Shown here: piece after piece, positions 18,032 through 30,395 of the stretch
How positions within the stretch are numbered: position 1 is the stretch's first letter
Layout of the letters: each line of letters begins with the position of its first letter
From: Paramylibacter kogurei
GTDB taxonomy: Bacteria > Pseudomonadota > Alphaproteobacteria > Rhodobacterales > Rhodobacteraceae
Assembly (NCBI RefSeq): GCF_002742285.1
Contig: NZ_MDGM01000007.1
Span: forward strand, 1-64,000
Reading direction: 5' to 3'
DNA length: 64,000 bases
Made by a program: the position numbers and the translations under genes
The notes under the pieces: model-generated
What the model was told of the DNA's origin: nothing
Databases searched by the model: none
The model's input: the letters and a program-made list of their open reading frames with translations, nothing else

Positions 18032-18421
18032 TCAAATGATATCAAGCAGTGCTTTTGTATCTGCCACGCGTTTATTCGCCATGTCGATTTCTTCGCTTGG
18101 CGCTGTTTCAGCTGCGGCGGCAGCCTCTGCAACCAAACCGTCGATGATTTCACGTGTTACTTCGCCTTTTGGCATTGCATTTTCGGCCAAAACGGACGCT
18201 GCAGTACCAGAGATTTCAACAAAACCACCAGTCACAACATATTCTGTCACGTCATTGCCAGCCTTTACGCGCAACACGCCAGGGCGCAGCGTTGTCAGGA
18301 ATGGTGCATGATCAGCCATCGCAGTGAAATCGCCATCGGCGCCCGGAATTTGAATCTCGTTCGCGTCAAGTGACGCCAATTTGCGCTCTGGTGACACAAG
18401 GTCAAATTGAATAGTCGCCAT
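18032..18421 (-). CDS. atpC: ATP synthase F1 subunit epsilon
   Basis: The epsilon subunit (129 residues) is part of the rotary central stalk. It begins MATIQFDLVSPERKL, followed by the beta-sandwich segments IQIPGADGDFTAMADHAPFLTTLRPG and YVVTGGFVEI. The C-terminal helical hairpin is shorter than in E. coli. It is the last gene of atpHAGDC, separated from atpD by a 103-bp spacer with a small hairpin, which is unusually wide for this operon. Confidence 0.97.
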   Translation of the reverse strand: MATIQFDLVSPERKLASLDANEIQIPGADGDFTAMADHAPFLTTLRPGVLRVKAGNDVTEYVVTGGFVEISGTAASVLAENAMPKGEVTREIIDGLVAEAAAAAETAPSEEIDMANKRVADTKALLDII

Positions 18422-18488
18422 TTATCAGGCTCCTGTTGTTTTGCGATTTGTTCGGGTTCCCCCAAACCAATCACCAGAAATTAAGATG

Positions 18489-18518
18489 TTACACCCGATT
18501 GATGAAAACCGGGTGCAA
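18489..18518 (-). other. Small hairpin in the atpD-atpC spacer
   Basis: CACCCG and CGGGTG are separated by 12 nt, with two extra A-T pairs after a mismatch. It lies 6 bp past the atpD stop codon and has no T-run. Confidence 0.35.
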
Positions 18519-18524
18519 AATTCA

Positions 18525-19982
<1,458 letters not shown>

Positions 19983-20855
19983 TTACAGCGCTTCCGCGCC
20001 CGAGATAATCTCGATCAATTCGTTTGTAATCGCTGCTTGGCGTGAACGGTTGTACACGATTGTCAGCTTGTCGATCATTTCACCAGCGTTGCGCGTTGCG
20101 TTGTCCATTGCGGACATACGTGCACCCTGTTCTGATGCGCCATTTTCCAGCAATGCTGTGAAAACTTGTGTGCTCAACGCACGTGGCAACAGATCGGTAA
20201 GAATTTCTTCTTCGCTTGGTTCATATTCGTAAAACGGTGTTTCAGCGTTTTCATCAGCGTCGAATGAAGCAGGGATCAATTGTTGTGCTGTTGGCACTTG
20301 GTTGATCACTGATACAAACTTGTTAAAGAAAATCGTCGCCACATCGAATTCACCCGCATTAAAACGGTTTACGATATCAGTTGCGATTGTGTGTGCATTT
20401 ACATAGCCCACTTTTTTCACTTCTGACAGATCAACATGGTCGATCATTAAATCGCTGAAATCGCGTTTCATTTGCTCGCGGCCTTTTTTGCCGACGGTCA
20501 AAATTTTCACGGTTTTACCAACAGAAATAAGTTCTTCTGCCTTGGCGCGCGCCAATTTCACGATGGATGAGTTGAAACCACCACAAAGTCCACGTTCAGC
20601 GGTTGCAACCACCAAAAGATGTACTTTGTCATCACCAGAGCCAGCCAACAGTTTCGGCGCAGAGTCTGACCCCGCTGCCGCAGCTGACAAATTGGCCATC
20701 ACGGCATTCATGCGCTCTGCATAAGGGCGGCCAGCTTCGGCCGCCTCTTGTGCGCGACGCAATTTTGCCGCGGCAACCATCTGCATGGCCTTGGTGATCT
20801 TACGAGTGGACTTAACACTCTCGATCCGATTTTTTAGGTCCTTGAGGTTTGGCAT
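19983..20855 (-). CDS. atpG: ATP synthase F1 subunit gamma
   Basis: The gamma subunit (290 residues) is the rotating coiled-coil shaft. It begins [20 protein letters not shown] with [15 protein letters not shown], the N-terminal helix that enters the alpha3beta3 ring. It ends with the gamma signature in [27 protein letters not shown] is present in the Rossmann-like middle. The gene sits between atpA and atpD. Confidence 0.98.
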   Translation of the reverse strand: MPNLKDLKNRIESVKSTRKITKAMQMVAAAKLRRAQEAAEAGRPYAERMNAVMANLSAAAAGSDSAPKLLAGSGDDKVHLLVVATAERGLCGGFNSSIVKLARAKAEELISVGKTVKILTVGKKGREQMKRDFSDLMIDHVDLSEVKKVGYVNAHTIATDIVNRFNAGEFDVATIFFNKFVSVINQVPTAQQLIPASFDADENAETPFYEYEPSEEEILTDLLPRALSTQVFTALLENGASEQGARMSAMDNATRNAGEMIDKLTIVYNRSRQAAITNELIEIISGAEAL

Positions 20856-20886
20856 GCCAAACTCCTTGTTCTAAAAAGGCCTACAG

Positions 20887-22425
20887 TTACGCGAAGTCTT
20901 TTGCAAAAGACTCCACAACGGCTTTGATCCGGTCTTCGGCTTCGCCTTTGACTTTTGGATCTTCTTTTGTGATCCATTCCAACAGATCGGCGTGGTTGTT
21001 GCGCACATTGCTCAACAAGTCCGCTTCGAAACGACCAACGTCGCTCACTGCGATTTTGTCCAAATATCCTTTGGTACCTGCATAAATCACAACAACCTGT
21101 TCAGCTGTTGTCAGTGGTGAATACTGTGGCTGTTTCAACAATTCTGTCAAACGCGCACCGCGGTTCAACAACTGTTGAGTTGACGCATCAAGATCGGAAC
21201 CAAACTGTGCAAAGGCAGCCATCTCACGATAAGAAGCCAATTCCAATTTGATCGAACCCGCAACAGATTTCATCGCGTTTGTTTGCGCAGATGAACCCAC
21301 ACGAGAAACGGACAAACCAGTGTTCACCGCAGGGCGGATACCTTGGTTGAACAAATCGGTTTCCAAGAAGATCTGACCATCAGTAATTGAGATCACGTTG
21401 GTTGGAATAAACGCAGAAACGTCACCACCTTGAGTTTCAATGATCGGCAAAGCTGTCAATGAACCGTTACCAGCCGCATCGCCCAATTTCGCTGAACGCT
21501 CAAGCAAGCGAGAGTGAAGATAGAAAACGTCACCTGGGTACGCTTCACGTCCTGGTGGACGACGAAGCAACAATGACATCTGACGATAAGCAACCGCTTG
21601 TTTCGTCAAGTCATCATAGATCATCAAGCCGTGCATTCCGTTGTCACGGAAATATTCGCCCATAGATGTCGCCGCATATGGCGCCAAGAATTGCATCGGT
21701 GCCGGATCGGACGCAGTCGCCGCAACAACGATTGAATATTCAATCGCGCCAGACTCTTCCAATTTTTTCACCAACTGCGCAACGGTTGATCGTTTTTGAC
21801 CAATCGCAACATAGATACAGAACAATTTCTTGGTGTCATCTTTGCCAGCAGCATCGTTATATGCTTTTTGGTTCAAGATTGTGTCCAACGCCACAGCAGT
21901 TTTACCTGTTTGACGGTCACCAATGATCAATTCGCGCTGACCACGGCCAATTGGGATCAAAGCATCAACAGATTTGATACCAGTCGCCATTGGTTCGTGA
22001 ACAGATTTACGTGGGATAATGCCAGGCGCCTTAACGTCAGCGGTTGAACGCTTTTTCGTTTTGATCGGACCCTTGCCGTCGATTGGGTTACCCAAACCGT
22101 CTACAACGCGACCCAACAATTCTGGGCCAACTGGAACGTCCACAATCGCGTTTGTACGCTTAACTGTGTCGCCTTCTTTAATGTCACGGTCAGAACCGAA
22201 AATAACAACACCAACGTTGTCAGATTCAAGGTTCAAGGCCATCCCGCGGATACCACCTGGGAATTCAACCATTTCACCAGCTTGGACATTGTCCAAACCG
22301 TATACACGCGCGATACCGTCACCTACGGACAGAACGCGGCCTACTTCTGCGACTTCAGCCTCTTGACCAAAATTCTTGATCTGGTCCTTGAGGATCGCAG
22401 AGATTTCTGCAGCTTGGATACCCAT
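20887..22425 (-). CDS. atpA: ATP synthase F1 subunit alpha
   Basis: The alpha subunit (512 residues) holds the non-catalytic nucleotide sites. Walker A is GDRQTGKTA, the signature is [17 protein letters not shown], and the N-terminus [19 protein letters not shown] is typical. The start codon overlaps the atpH stop (TAATG), so translation is coupled. It is 31 bp upstream of atpG. Confidence 0.99.
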   Translation of the reverse strand: MGIQAAEISAILKDQIKNFGQEAEVAEVGRVLSVGDGIARVYGLDNVQAGEMVEFPGGIRGMALNLESDNVGVVIFGSDRDIKEGDTVKRTNAIVDVPVGPELLGRVVDGLGNPIDGKGPIKTKKRSTADVKAPGIIPRKSVHEPMATGIKSVDALIPIGRGQRELIIGDRQTGKTAVALDTILNQKAYNDAAGKDDTKKLFCIYVAIGQKRSTVAQLVKKLEESGAIEYSIVVAATASDPAPMQFLAPYAATSMGEYFRDNGMHGLMIYDDLTKQAVAYRQMSLLLRRPPGREAYPGDVFYLHSRLLERSAKLGDAAGNGSLTALPIIETQGGDVSAFIPTNVISITDGQIFLETDLFNQGIRPAVNTGLSVSRVGSSAQTNAMKSVAGSIKLELASYREMAAFAQFGSDLDASTQQLLNRGARLTELLKQPQYSPLTTAEQVVVIYAGTKGYLDKIAVSDVGRFEADLLSNVRNNHADLLEWITKEDPKVKGEAEDRIKAVVESFAKDFA

Positions 22426-22985
22426 TATCCGACCTCTTTCATTACATTTTGAAGATTGGAGAGTTTCGACTTGATCGAGCTATCAATCATTTTCGAACCC
22501 ACTTTAACGATCAACCCACCGATAAGGCTTTCATCGACGGTTGCATTGATATTTACATCCTTACCAACAGTCGCTTTTAGCGTCTTGGCAAGTTTGTCTG
22601 ATTGCGCCTTGGTCAGCGCCTTGGCGGATGTTACATCAGCTGTAACTTCGCCTTTTTCGTCTGCGATCATTGCTTTTACAGCCTTAACCAATGCAGGAAC
22701 CACAAACAGGCGACGTTTTTGTGCCATCAAGGCCAACGTATTACCCACCAATGGTGATAATTTCATTTTCTTTGCCAGCGCTGCGATAGCCTGTGCCTGA
22801 TCTTCGCGCGAATAGATCGGCGAATTGATCAAGTCTGTCAGATCTGCACTCTCTGTTAATGCAGCAGACAAGCTATCCAAGTCTTTTTCAACAGCGGGCA
22901 GTTTTTTGGCGTCTCTTGCCAATTCGAATAGTGCCGTCGCATAGCGCGCGGCCACCCCCGAAGATGTAGAAGCTGTTTCGGACAC
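22425..22985 (-). CDS. atpH: ATP synthase F1 subunit delta (OSCP)
   Basis: The delta subunit (186 residues) links F1 to the peripheral stalk. It has [13 protein letters not shown] near the N-terminus and the C-terminal signature [20 protein letters not shown] followed by [13 protein letters not shown]. The start is GTG (22985) with a strong GGAAGG ribosome site. It is the first gene of the F1 operon; the F0 genes are elsewhere, as is usual in alphaproteobacteria. Confidence 0.97.
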   Translation of the reverse strand: MSETASTSSGVAARYATALFELARDAKKLPAVEKDLDSLSAALTESADLTDLINSPIYSREDQAQAIAALAKKMKLSPLVGNTLALMAQKRRLFVVPALVKAVKAMIADEKGEVTADVTSAKALTKAQSDKLAKTLKATVGKDVNINATVDESLIGGLIVKVGSKMIDSSIKSKLSNLQNVMKEVG

Positions 22986-23044
22986 GTGTTCCCTTCCGAT
23001 TATGCCTAGGTGGAGCCATTTGCATGACCCATATCAACTGCGCG

Positions 23045-23072
23045 GGTGATAACAAACCAATGTGCGTTGCGC
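23045..23072 (-). promoter_or_regulatory. Candidate promoter of the atpHAGDC operon
   Basis: On the minus strand TTGCGC (23072-23067) and TTATCA (23050-23045) are spaced by 16 nt, about 60 bp upstream of the atpH start. The match is only partial. The 259-bp gap 22986-23244 shows no other gene. Confidence 0.3.
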
Positions 23073-23244
23073 AATACGCTTAACTATTCCGTTGAATAAC
23101 TGATTTTTGTGGAAATTCAGTCGGTTAAGAACAAGTTGCGACAATCTGCGCACCAAATTGTAAAAAAATCTACGCAGAATCGAAGGATTTTCAGGATTCT
23201 TGCTCTTTGATTTGAATCTGTTCACCACGAATATGAATATTCTT

Positions 23245-25272
23245 CTAGTTCGCTTGCGCTGATTTCTGATCAACAATGGCGCGCACAAGTCCCGGTATGA
23301 TTTCAGACACCCCGTAAACTGACAGATGATTATGATCAGCATATAACGGACGCCCATCTTTTATAACCAAACACTCGCCATCGTTTGCGCACAGTTGTTC
23401 CATCGGATTTACCAGCGTTGCCTTACCACTTGCTGCTTTGATCAACATGTCATTTGTCGGATCGATCAAATCTTTAAAATTGGAAACTGGATATCCCAAT
23501 TCATCTATTTCTTTGCCTGAATTCCATAAACTACGCGCAGCAAATCTGGGGATATCAAACCACGGGCTGGGCGTTGGCTGTACCAAAACAACATGTTTAC
23601 CTGCTTGTTTCAGGTCGGATATTAATTGTGATAACTCTTGAACAATCGCAATTTGTCGTTGCTCGTCGGACATATCGGGTTGACCAGATATTGGGAACAA
23701 GAACTGTTCGTTTTTGTGAAAGTGTCCGTTAGGTGCCACGACCTCTTTGTTAACAAAATAGTATTCCCAAACAGCATGTATGACTACGACATCATAGTCG
23801 TTCGATTTGGCGATAAAATCGCGCACCCTATGCGCATAATCGCTGCATGCTAGTGCGCGTTTTTGAGCGTTTGATTGCACATTTGGGATCGAAGTACATC
23901 CTGATAAAGTAAATTCTTGTATGCTCAGGCCACTTGATTGCAACGCTTCGCCCAGCGCGTTCGCAAGAGTCCCTGCATGACTATCGCCTAATAATGCGAC
24001 TCTTGGAAAATTGTGATCCCCGTGGATGCATGTCTGCGAGGCCAAGTCACGTGTCCAAGATTCCGGACGCGATGGAAGGCATTTTTCGTATGTCGGGCTG
24101 AGCAGCCCCTTTTCATCCAATATTTCAAGCGCCGCTTGCGGGAGCCGTGATGGAAATCCTTTGGTGACATGTCCAGCAACGCTAAAAAGCAAAATTATCG
24201 CAGCTTGCCCAATAAGCAAAGTCGAAACCTTGCGTGTGTTCAATCCACCTTTGCGAAACGGTGTTTCAATCCAACGCCAACTTAACCACGCAAGACCTAA
24301 TATCACTGCTGTAAGCAAGAGCATGGCCCAAATAGATTGTGGTTGCCGCCCCATGGTTGCGAAATAGGCAAGGACAGGTTGATGCCACAAATATGCAGAA
24401 TAGCTGATTAATCCGATCAATATCATTGGCGGAAAAGTTAACACTTTGTTGGCAATCGATTTCCCACCCCCGAAGAAAAGCAACAGTGCCGTACCAAAAA
24501 TGGGTGGAATTGTCCAAACGCTTGGCCACACGACGTGCTGTGGCGTCCAAATGAGGCTGGCGACCAAAACAATCAAACCAAATGTGGCTAAGTATGACGA
24601 AACAACACTGTTTGTTTGCCAACGGCTATCACGGGCGGCAATACATGCCAAAATGACACCAACCAATAATTCCCAAGCGCGCGTGTGAATTAAATAAAAC
24701 GCCGCATCGGGTTGGTCTTCATTGGTTACGATCATGACCACAAAACTAACAAAGGCAAGCAACACCAAAACTGGTAATAGAAATTTCCGAGCAAACGCCC
24801 AGATCAAACTTAGCAGCAGCGGAAATATCAAATAAAACTGTTCTTCAATTCCCAAACTCCACGTATGAATTAGTGGGTCCTCAGTCGCCGCTGGGTTAAA
24901 GTAATCTAGAACGTTGAAATACCAAATATTTGACACCGACAATATTGCAGACAATGCCGCACCGCCGAAGTACCGCAATTCATTTGGCATGGAAAAAAAC
25001 CATCCAATCCCAAATGAAGTAATAATAACAGCAAACAGTGCAGGTAGAATGCGGCGTGCGCGACGTGCATAAAACGCTCGGTACGAAAAATTCCCTGTTT
25101 GTTTTTCTCTTAATAATATCCCACCAATTAAGAACCCCGAAATCGTGAAAAAAACATCTACACCTGCGTAGCCAGCTTGGATGTGATGGAACCCAATGTG
25201 GTAAAAGATGACGCTCATTACTGCGATCGCACGCAATCCATCAATGTCGTTGCGATATTCTAACTTCGCCAT
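23245..25272 (-). CDS. Acyltransferase-3 / SGNH fused membrane O-acyltransferase (OafA-like)
   Basis: The product is 675 residues. The N-terminal half (about 1-375) is an acyltransferase-3 domain of about ten membrane helices, starting YRNDIDGLRAIAVMSVIFYH with the catalytic-type His, then GYAGVDVFFTISGFLI and RARRILPAL. The C-terminal part (about 425-665) is an SGNH hydrolase-like domain with ALLGDSHAGTLANAL (Ser) and YADHNHLSVYG (Asp-His pair). Such proteins O-acetylate surface polysaccharides, with acyl groups passed across the inner membrane. The exact glycan target is unknown. It is downstream of a methyltransferase on the same strand. Confidence 0.92.
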   Translation of the reverse strand: MAKLEYRNDIDGLRAIAVMSVIFYHIGFHHIQAGYAGVDVFFTISGFLIGGILLREKQTGNFSYRAFYARRARRILPALFAVIITSFGIGWFFSMPNELRYFGGAALSAILSVSNIWYFNVLDYFNPAATEDPLIHTWSLGIEEQFYLIFPLLLSLIWAFARKFLLPVLVLLAFVSFVVMIVTNEDQPDAAFYLIHTRAWELLVGVILACIAARDSRWQTNSVVSSYLATFGLIVLVASLIWTPQHVVWPSVWTIPPIFGTALLLFFGGGKSIANKVLTFPPMILIGLISYSAYLWHQPVLAYFATMGRQPQSIWAMLLLTAVILGLAWLSWRWIETPFRKGGLNTRKVSTLLIGQAAIILLFSVAGHVTKGFPSRLPQAALEILDEKGLLSPTYEKCLPSRPESWTRDLASQTCIHGDHNFPRVALLGDSHAGTLANALGEALQSSGLSIQEFTLSGCTSIPNVQSNAQKRALACSDYAHRVRDFIAKSNDYDVVVIHAVWEYYFVNKEVVAPNGHFHKNEQFLFPISGQPDMSDEQRQIAIVQELSQLISDLKQAGKHVVLVQPTPSPWFDIPRFAARSLWNSGKEIDELGYPVSNFKDLIDPTNDMLIKAASGKATLVNPMEQLCANDGECLVIKDGRPLYADHNHLSVYGVSEIIPGLVRAIVDQKSAQAN

Positions 25273-25344
25273 TTAGCCAACCTTTACTCGACTTTTTCAA
25301 ACAAATTACTGTTTGAATAATAATCGTTTCCAATAACTGTTTAC

Positions 25345-26118
25345 CTAATATTCGTCGATGGATAATTTGCCCGATGCGGGCTTGTTTGCAGGCTTCGCAA
25401 TCCCTTCCAGTGCTTCTAGTGGTTTGCGCACGGCCTCGCCCAACCCTGATTTTGGGCGGGCATAAACTTGTTTTGTTGCTTCGACCATGACGACCCCCGC
25501 AACCAGCGGCACGATACTGCGCAATCCGAACCCTTCCCAGAAACGTGCCATGCGCAACCAAAACGGTTTTTCGCTTGGTGTAAAAAACAGTGCTGAAAAA
25601 TGGCGTTCAGGGACGAAATTATGTTGGCGCAGCTGATTATCCAATTGCGTCACGCTATAGGGTCGTCCAAATCCAAAAGGTGTCTTGTCCGATCGCGCCC
25701 ACAGGCCCGATCGATTTGGAACAATAAACATCACCTGTCCACCTGGCCCTAATACGCGCCAAATTTCATCCAGTAGTTCCCCAGCGTTGTCACAGGTTTC
25801 CAACCCGTGCAACACAACCAACTTATCCACCTTGCCCGTGGCAATCGGCCATGCGGTTTCTTCAACCAAAACGGAATGGTTCGGCTCTCCTTCTGGCCAA
25901 GGCATGACGCCTTGCTGGCCGGGCATCAAACACATCACACGGCGAGAATTTGCAATGAACGGACGTAATAGTGGCGCGGCAAAGCCAAATCCAACCACGG
26001 TTTGCCCCTTGGTATCACCCCAATGTTTGATCAATTGCACACGCAACGCTCGTTGAACAATGCGCCCTAATTTGGTGCGGTAATAAAACCCGCGCAGATC
26101 AACCACATCTAAATGCAT
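25345..26118 (-). CDS. Class I SAM-dependent methyltransferase-like protein
   Basis: The product (257 residues) has a Rossmann-type methyltransferase pattern. A glycine-poor motif I region is [15 protein letters not shown], an acidic motif follows in [39 protein letters not shown] (motif IV and post-motif, Methyltransf_11-like). The C-terminus is basic and probably disordered. The substrate is unknown. It is divergent from gloB, a neighbourhood seen in other Rhodobacterales, with 63 bp between the starts. Confidence 0.8.
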   Translation of the reverse strand: MHLDVVDLRGFYYRTKLGRIVQRALRVQLIKHWGDTKGQTVVGFGFAAPLLRPFIANSRRVMCLMPGQQGVMPWPEGEPNHSVLVEETAWPIATGKVDKLVVLHGLETCDNAGELLDEIWRVLGPGGQVMFIVPNRSGLWARSDKTPFGFGRPYSVTQLDNQLRQHNFVPERHFSALFFTPSEKPFWLRMARFWEGFGLRSIVPLVAGVVMVEATKQVYARPKSGLGEAVRKPLEALEGIAKPANKPASGKLSIDEY

Positions 26119-26181
26119 TGCATCGCCTTGAAAATTTCGTTTAGTTTGAAATTCAACCTATACATATTTTTCGGAAATACC

Positions 26182-26949
26182 ATGCCACTTGATATTGTCA
26201 CAATCCCTTGCCTTGCCGATAATTATGCATATTTGTTGCATTGCCGCGAAACGGGTCAGGTGGCCGTCGTTGATGTGCCAGAAGCCGCGCCAATTCTGGC
26301 CGCGCTCAAGGAACGCGATTGGCCGCTTCATATGATATTGGTCACGCATCACCATTCCGATCATATCCAAGGTGTGGATGAGCTTCGTGAAAAAACTGGG
26401 GCGGTGGTTTTAGGGGCCAAGGCCGATGAACACCGCCTGCCAAAATTGGACGTGGCTTTTAACGAGGATGATTCATTTGCTGTCGGAAGTGAAATCGGAG
26501 AAGTGATTGATGTTTCAGGCCATACCGTTGGACATATTGCATTTCATTTTCCAAACGCGGATATCGTATTTAGCGCAGATAGTTTGATGGCATTGGGATG
26601 CGGACGCATATTTGAAGGTACGCAACCAATGATGTGGAAATCGTTGCAAAAATTCATGGAAATGCGCCCTGAAACGCTGGTGTATTCTGGCCATGAATAT
26701 ACCGCCAGCAATGCCAAATTCGCACTAACCATTGAACCCGATAACCAAGCCTTACAAAAACGCGCAGCAGATATTGACGCGACACGTGCGGCGGGCGGTT
26801 TCACCGTTCCTGCCAGTATTGAATTGGAATTGGCAACAAATCCGTTTCTGCGTGCTGACCTGCCAGAGGTGAAAGAATTGCTAGGCATGGCTGATGCCAG
26901 CGACGCCGAAGTGTTTGGCGAAATTCGCACGCGAAAGGATAATTTTTAA
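26182..26949 (+). CDS. gloB: Hydroxyacylglutathione hydrolase (glyoxalase II)
   Basis: GloB (255 residues) hydrolyses S-lactoylglutathione to D-lactate and glutathione, the second step of methylglyoxal detoxification. The metallo-beta-lactamase motif is THHHSDHIQG, with SGHTVGHIAFHF, FSADSLMALGCGRIFEG and VYSGHEYTASNAKFAL supplying further metal and glutathione ligands. The ATG at 26182 (MPLDIVTIPCLADNY) starts the conserved fold; the longer frame is not conserved. The stop overlaps the start of the next gene (TAATG). Confidence 0.95.
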   Translation: MPLDIVTIPCLADNYAYLLHCRETGQVAVVDVPEAAPILAALKERDWPLHMILVTHHHSDHIQGVDELREKTGAVVLGAKADEHRLPKLDVAFNEDDSFAVGSEIGEVIDVSGHTVGHIAFHFPNADIVFSADSLMALGCGRIFEGTQPMMWKSLQKFMEMRPETLVYSGHEYTASNAKFALTIEPDNQALQKRAADIDATRAAGGFTVPASIELELATNPFLRADLPEVKELLGMADASDAEVFGEIRTRKDNF

Positions 26950-27722
26950 TGGCTTTAGCGGATTGGTTCAAAGACACAGAACAAACGCCCGCACGTGCTG
27001 GGACGATGCAGGTGGGCTGGATGCTAACCAATCCAACATCTGGTGTGGTATTTTATCCACCAGAACGGGTGCGATCGCCCGAAATGAATAAACAACACGC
27101 AAAATCCGCGTCACGTTGCCCTGCGATCATCAATATGGAAAGCCGCTATTTTCTGATCCGCGTGCCGTTTGATATGCATCTGCGACTGACCCGCGATAAA
27201 GATGGCAAAGTGGGGCTGCGCAACATGGCCAGTGACGCCAGCCCTGTTCGCCCCAAGTTTCTGAGCAAACATCTGTCGGTGACTGCAGAAAAGGAATGGC
27301 GTTACAAGGATCGCCCCACAATACAAGTATCGCTTCCGTATTTATTCATCGCTGATGAACCAACATATATGACGCAACTTGATGCGTTTATGCATTATCG
27401 CAAATCCCCCCTGCCCGGCACGATTTTTGGTGGGCGGTTTCCAATCCACGTTTGGCCCCGCCCATTGATGTGGGCTTTTGAATGGCACGATGTGCAACAG
27501 GATCTGGTATTAAAGCGTGGCGATCCGTGGTTTTGCGTACAATTTGAAACGACCCCCCAAGAACGCCCCGTATCCATGATCGAGGCAGAGGAAACTCCCG
27601 CTTTAAAAGAATACCTTGAACATATCTCGGCGGCGGTCAATTATGTGAACCAGACCTTTTCACTTTTCAAGCAGGCCGAGAAATCACGGCCCAAAGTTCT
27701 TTTGTCTCCAAAAAAGCGATAA
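26949..27722 (+). CDS. Conserved hypothetical protein downstream of gloB
   Basis: The product (257 residues) is a soluble, non-membrane protein of unknown family. It is rich in aromatic and basic residues. Segments include GWMLTNPTSGVVFYPPERV, FDMHLRLTRDKDGKVGLRNM and PTYMTQLDAFMHYR. It ends in a basic tail (RPKVLLSPKKR). No catalytic motif or signal peptide is seen. The start overlaps the gloB stop, so translation is coupled, and a terminator follows immediately. I recognise no family; an alphaproteobacterial conserved gene is likely. Confidence 0.75.
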   Translation: MALADWFKDTEQTPARAGTMQVGWMLTNPTSGVVFYPPERVRSPEMNKQHAKSASRCPAIINMESRYFLIRVPFDMHLRLTRDKDGKVGLRNMASDASPVRPKFLSKHLSVTAEKEWRYKDRPTIQVSLPYLFIADEPTYMTQLDAFMHYRKSPLPGTIFGGRFPIHVWPRPLMWAFEWHDVQQDLVLKRGDPWFCVQFETTPQERPVSMIEAEETPALKEYLEHISAAVNYVNQTFSLFKQAEKSRPKVLLSPKKR

Positions 27723-27757
27723 CCATCACAAATTTACTTTTTTGTGATTGGTTTTTG
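27722..27757 (+). terminator. Rho-independent terminator after gloB operon
   Basis: AACC+ATCACAAA pairs with TTTGTGAT+(T bulge)+GGTT across an 8-nt loop, followed by a T-run. The hairpin starts at the stop codon of the preceding gene. Confidence 0.75.
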
Positions 27758-27890
27758 CAATTTTGTGACGAGAAAGTACATTTTTGCACTTGAAGCTCGG
27801 TGAAAATGCGCAAAACTATAGTTCAATGGGTGCTCTGACATTTTTTGACCCACTGGTTAAACAGACGACCCAAACAGAAAGGTGCAGTCC

Positions 27891-30212
27891 ATGCCTTCAT
27901 TTTCGAGCAGTCTAGAAATCGCAATCCACACATCTTTGGGTTACGCAAATCAACGCAAACATGAATTGGCCACGCTCGAGCATCTGTTGCTCGCGTTGAT
28001 CGACGAAGACGAAGCCGCGCGCGTGATGCGTGCCTGTGGTGTTGATCTGGAAGGATTGCGCAAAAAATTGATCCTATTTTTAGATACTGAATTGGATTCA
28101 CTTGTGAATGATGCCGAAGGGCTAGAGGCAACACCAACCACCAGTTTTCAACGCGTAATTCAACGCGCCGCTATTCATGTGCAAAGCTCTGGTCGCCAAG
28201 AGGTGACAGGCGCAAATGTGATTGTTGCTATTTTCGCCGAACGCGAAAGCCATGCGGCATATTTCCTGCAAGAACAGGATATGACCCGATATGATGCGGT
28301 CAACTTCATTTCACATGGTGTTGCCAAGGATGGCACATATTCCGAACCGCGCCCGCTGACAGGTGCAGAAGAGTTCGATGATATGGACGCAGGCGTGACC
28401 GAAGGTGAAAAAGCTGAATCAGCGCTTGATAAATATTGTGAAAATCTGAATGTCCGCGCACAAGCTGGCGAAATTGATCCACTCATCGGGCGTGATCACG
28501 AGGTGGAACGCTGTATTCAGGTTTTGTGCCGTCGTCGCAAAAACAATCCATTGTTGGTTGGCGATCCTGGTGTTGGTAAAACTGCCATCGCCGAAGGGCT
28601 GGCCGTGCGCATCGTTGCGGGTGAAACCACAGAAGTATTGTCAGAAACCACAATCTATTCTTTGGATATGGGCGCATTGTTGGCCGGCACACGTTACCGT
28701 GGTGATTTCGAAGAACGGCTCAAGGCGGTTATGACCGAACTGGAAGAACACCCTGATGCAGTGCTGTTCATCGACGAAATTCACACGGTGATTGGCGCAG
28801 GTGCAACAAGTGGTGGCGCAATGGACGCATCCAACTTGTTAAAACCCGCTTTGCAGGGTGGCAAGTTACGCTGCATGGGATCGACAACTTACAAGGAATT
28901 CCGTCAACATTTTGAAAAGGATCGCGCGTTGTCACGTCGTTTCCAAAAGATTGATGTGGTAGAACCCAGCGTGGAAGATGCGATTAAAATCCTCAAAGGT
29001 TTGAAACCTCATTTTGAAGACCATCACGATGTGAAATACACAATGGATGCCTTAAAAACGTCTGTGGAACTGTCTGCGCGTTACATTCATGATCGTAAGT
29101 TGCCCGACAAAGCGATTGATGTGATCGACGAAGCGGGTGCCGCGCAACGTCTTTTGCCTGCAAGCAAGCGACGTAAAACAATCGGAACCACGGAAATTGA
29201 AAATGTGGTTGCAAAAATTGCGCGTATCCCTGCGAAAAATGTATCCAAAGACGATGTAACATTGTTACGCGATCTAGAGGCATCATTGAAACGCGTTGTA
29301 TTTGGCCAAGATACCGCGATCGAGGCATTATCCTCTGCCATCAAATTGGCGCGTGCGGGTTTGCGTGAACCTGAAAAACCAATTGGGAATTATTTGTTCG
29401 CAGGTCCAACAGGCGTTGGTAAAACCGAAGTGGCAAAACAGCTTGCTGATACGCTTGGTGTTGAATTGCTGCGGTTTGATATGTCCGAATACATGGAAAA
29501 ACACGCGGTGAGCCGCCTGATCGGGGCGCCTCCTGGATACGTTGGATTTGATCAGGGTGGCATGCTCACCGACGGTGTCGATCAAAACCCACATTGTGTG
29601 TTGCTGCTGGATGAAATGGAAAAAGCGCATCCAGACGTTTACAACATCCTGTTGCAAGTTATGGATCACGGCAAATTAACCGATCACAACGGGCGAACTA
29701 CGGATTTTCGCAATGTCATTATCATTATGACGTCCAACGCGGGCGCATCTGAACAAGCGAAAGAGGCTATCGGTTTCACCCGTGATCGTCGCGAAGGCGA
29801 GGACACTGCTGCAATTGAGCGGACATTCACACCAGAATTCCGCAACCGGTTAGATGCGGTTATCAGCTTTGGTGCATTGTCCAAAGACGTGATTTTGAAA
29901 GTGGTTGATAAGTTTGTGCTGCAACTCGAAGCGCAATTGATGGATCGCAATGTAACGTTTGAATTAACCACCGCCGCTGCGGAATGGCTGGCAGACAAAG
30001 GGTACGATGATCGCATGGGCGCACGTCCATTGGCGCGGGTCATCCAAGAGAACCTCAAAAAACCGCTGGCCGAAGAATTGCTGTTTGGCAAACTTGCCAA
30101 AGGCGGCTTGGTCAAAGTTGGATTGAAAAATGGCAAATTGGATTTAAAATTGGTTGCGCCAGAGGCACCCAAAATATCAAATAAAAAGCCGCCACTGCTC
30201 ACCGCGGATTAA
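27891..30212 (+). CDS. clpA: ATP-dependent Clp protease ATP-binding subunit ClpA
   Basis: ClpA (773 residues) unfolds substrates and feeds them to the ClpP peptidase. The N-domain spans about residues 1-145 ([19 protein letters not shown]...[10 protein letters not shown]). AAA module D1 has Walker [10 protein letters not shown] and [16 protein letters not shown]2 has GPTGVGKTE and [13 protein letters not shown]. An IGF tripeptide in [10 protein letters not shown] is the ClpP-binding loop. I start at the ATG at 27891 (MPSFSSSLE). No clpS adaptor gene lies directly upstream, where it is often found; a terminator and 168 bp of non-coding DNA are there instead. Confidence 0.97.
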   Translation: MPSFSSSLEIAIHTSLGYANQRKHELATLEHLLLALIDEDEAARVMRACGVDLEGLRKKLILFLDTELDSLVNDAEGLEATPTTSFQRVIQRAAIHVQSSGRQEVTGANVIVAIFAERESHAAYFLQEQDMTRYDAVNFISHGVAKDGTYSEPRPLTGAEEFDDMDAGVTEGEKAESALDKYCENLNVRAQAGEIDPLIGRDHEVERCIQVLCRRRKNNPLLVGDPGVGKTAIAEGLAVRIVAGETTEVLSETTIYSLDMGALLAGTRYRGDFEERLKAVMTELEEHPDAVLFIDEIHTVIGAGATSGGAMDASNLLKPALQGGKLRCMGSTTYKEFRQHFEKDRALSRRFQKIDVVEPSVEDAIKILKGLKPHFEDHHDVKYTMDALKTSVELSARYIHDRKLPDKAIDVIDEAGAAQRLLPASKRRKTIGTTEIENVVAKIARIPAKNVSKDDVTLLRDLEASLKRVVFGQDTAIEALSSAIKLARAGLREPEKPIGNYLFAGPTGVGKTEVAKQLADTLGVELLRFDMSEYMEKHAVSRLIGAPPGYVGFDQGGMLTDGVDQNPHCVLLLDEMEKAHPDVYNILLQVMDHGKLTDHNGRTTDFRNVIIIMTSNAGASEQAKEAIGFTRDRREGEDTAAIERTFTPEFRNRLDAVISFGALSKDVILKVVDKFVLQLEAQLMDRNVTFELTTAAAEWLADKGYDDRMGARPLARVIQENLKKPLAEELLFGKLAKGGLVKVGLKNGKLDLKLVAPEAPKISNKKPPLLTAD

Positions 30213-30237
30213 GGCAGCCAAAATTTTCTAAAATGTG

Positions 30238-30269
30238 AACCCGCGATCATATCCTTTTCGCGGGTTTTT
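30238..30269 (+). terminator. Rho-independent terminator of clpA
   Basis: A perfect 9-bp stem (AACCCGCGA with TCGCGGGTT) around an 11-nt loop runs into a T5 tract. It lies 26 bp after the clpA stop. Confidence 0.9.
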
Positions 30270-30395
30270 CATTGCTGATATTCCCTTTTACATTTCCTTC
30301 CAGCCCATCCAATGCGCTTTGTCGGCTTTCCATTTTTGATGGCTTGTGCAATTCCGAGAAAAGCGTAATCTGACGTTACGTAATGGGGTGCAAAA

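Noticed and set aside
23034-23357. Frame of 107 codons between atpH and the acyltransferase gene
   Set aside because: It overlaps the end of the acyltransferase gene on the same strand in another frame, is rich in rare residues and has no ribosome site or recognisable motif.
26113-26181. N-terminal extension of gloB from 26113
   Set aside because: The extra 23 residues are non-conserved and hydrophobic in a way unlike GloB; the ATG at 26182 begins the known MPLDIVTIPCL-type start.
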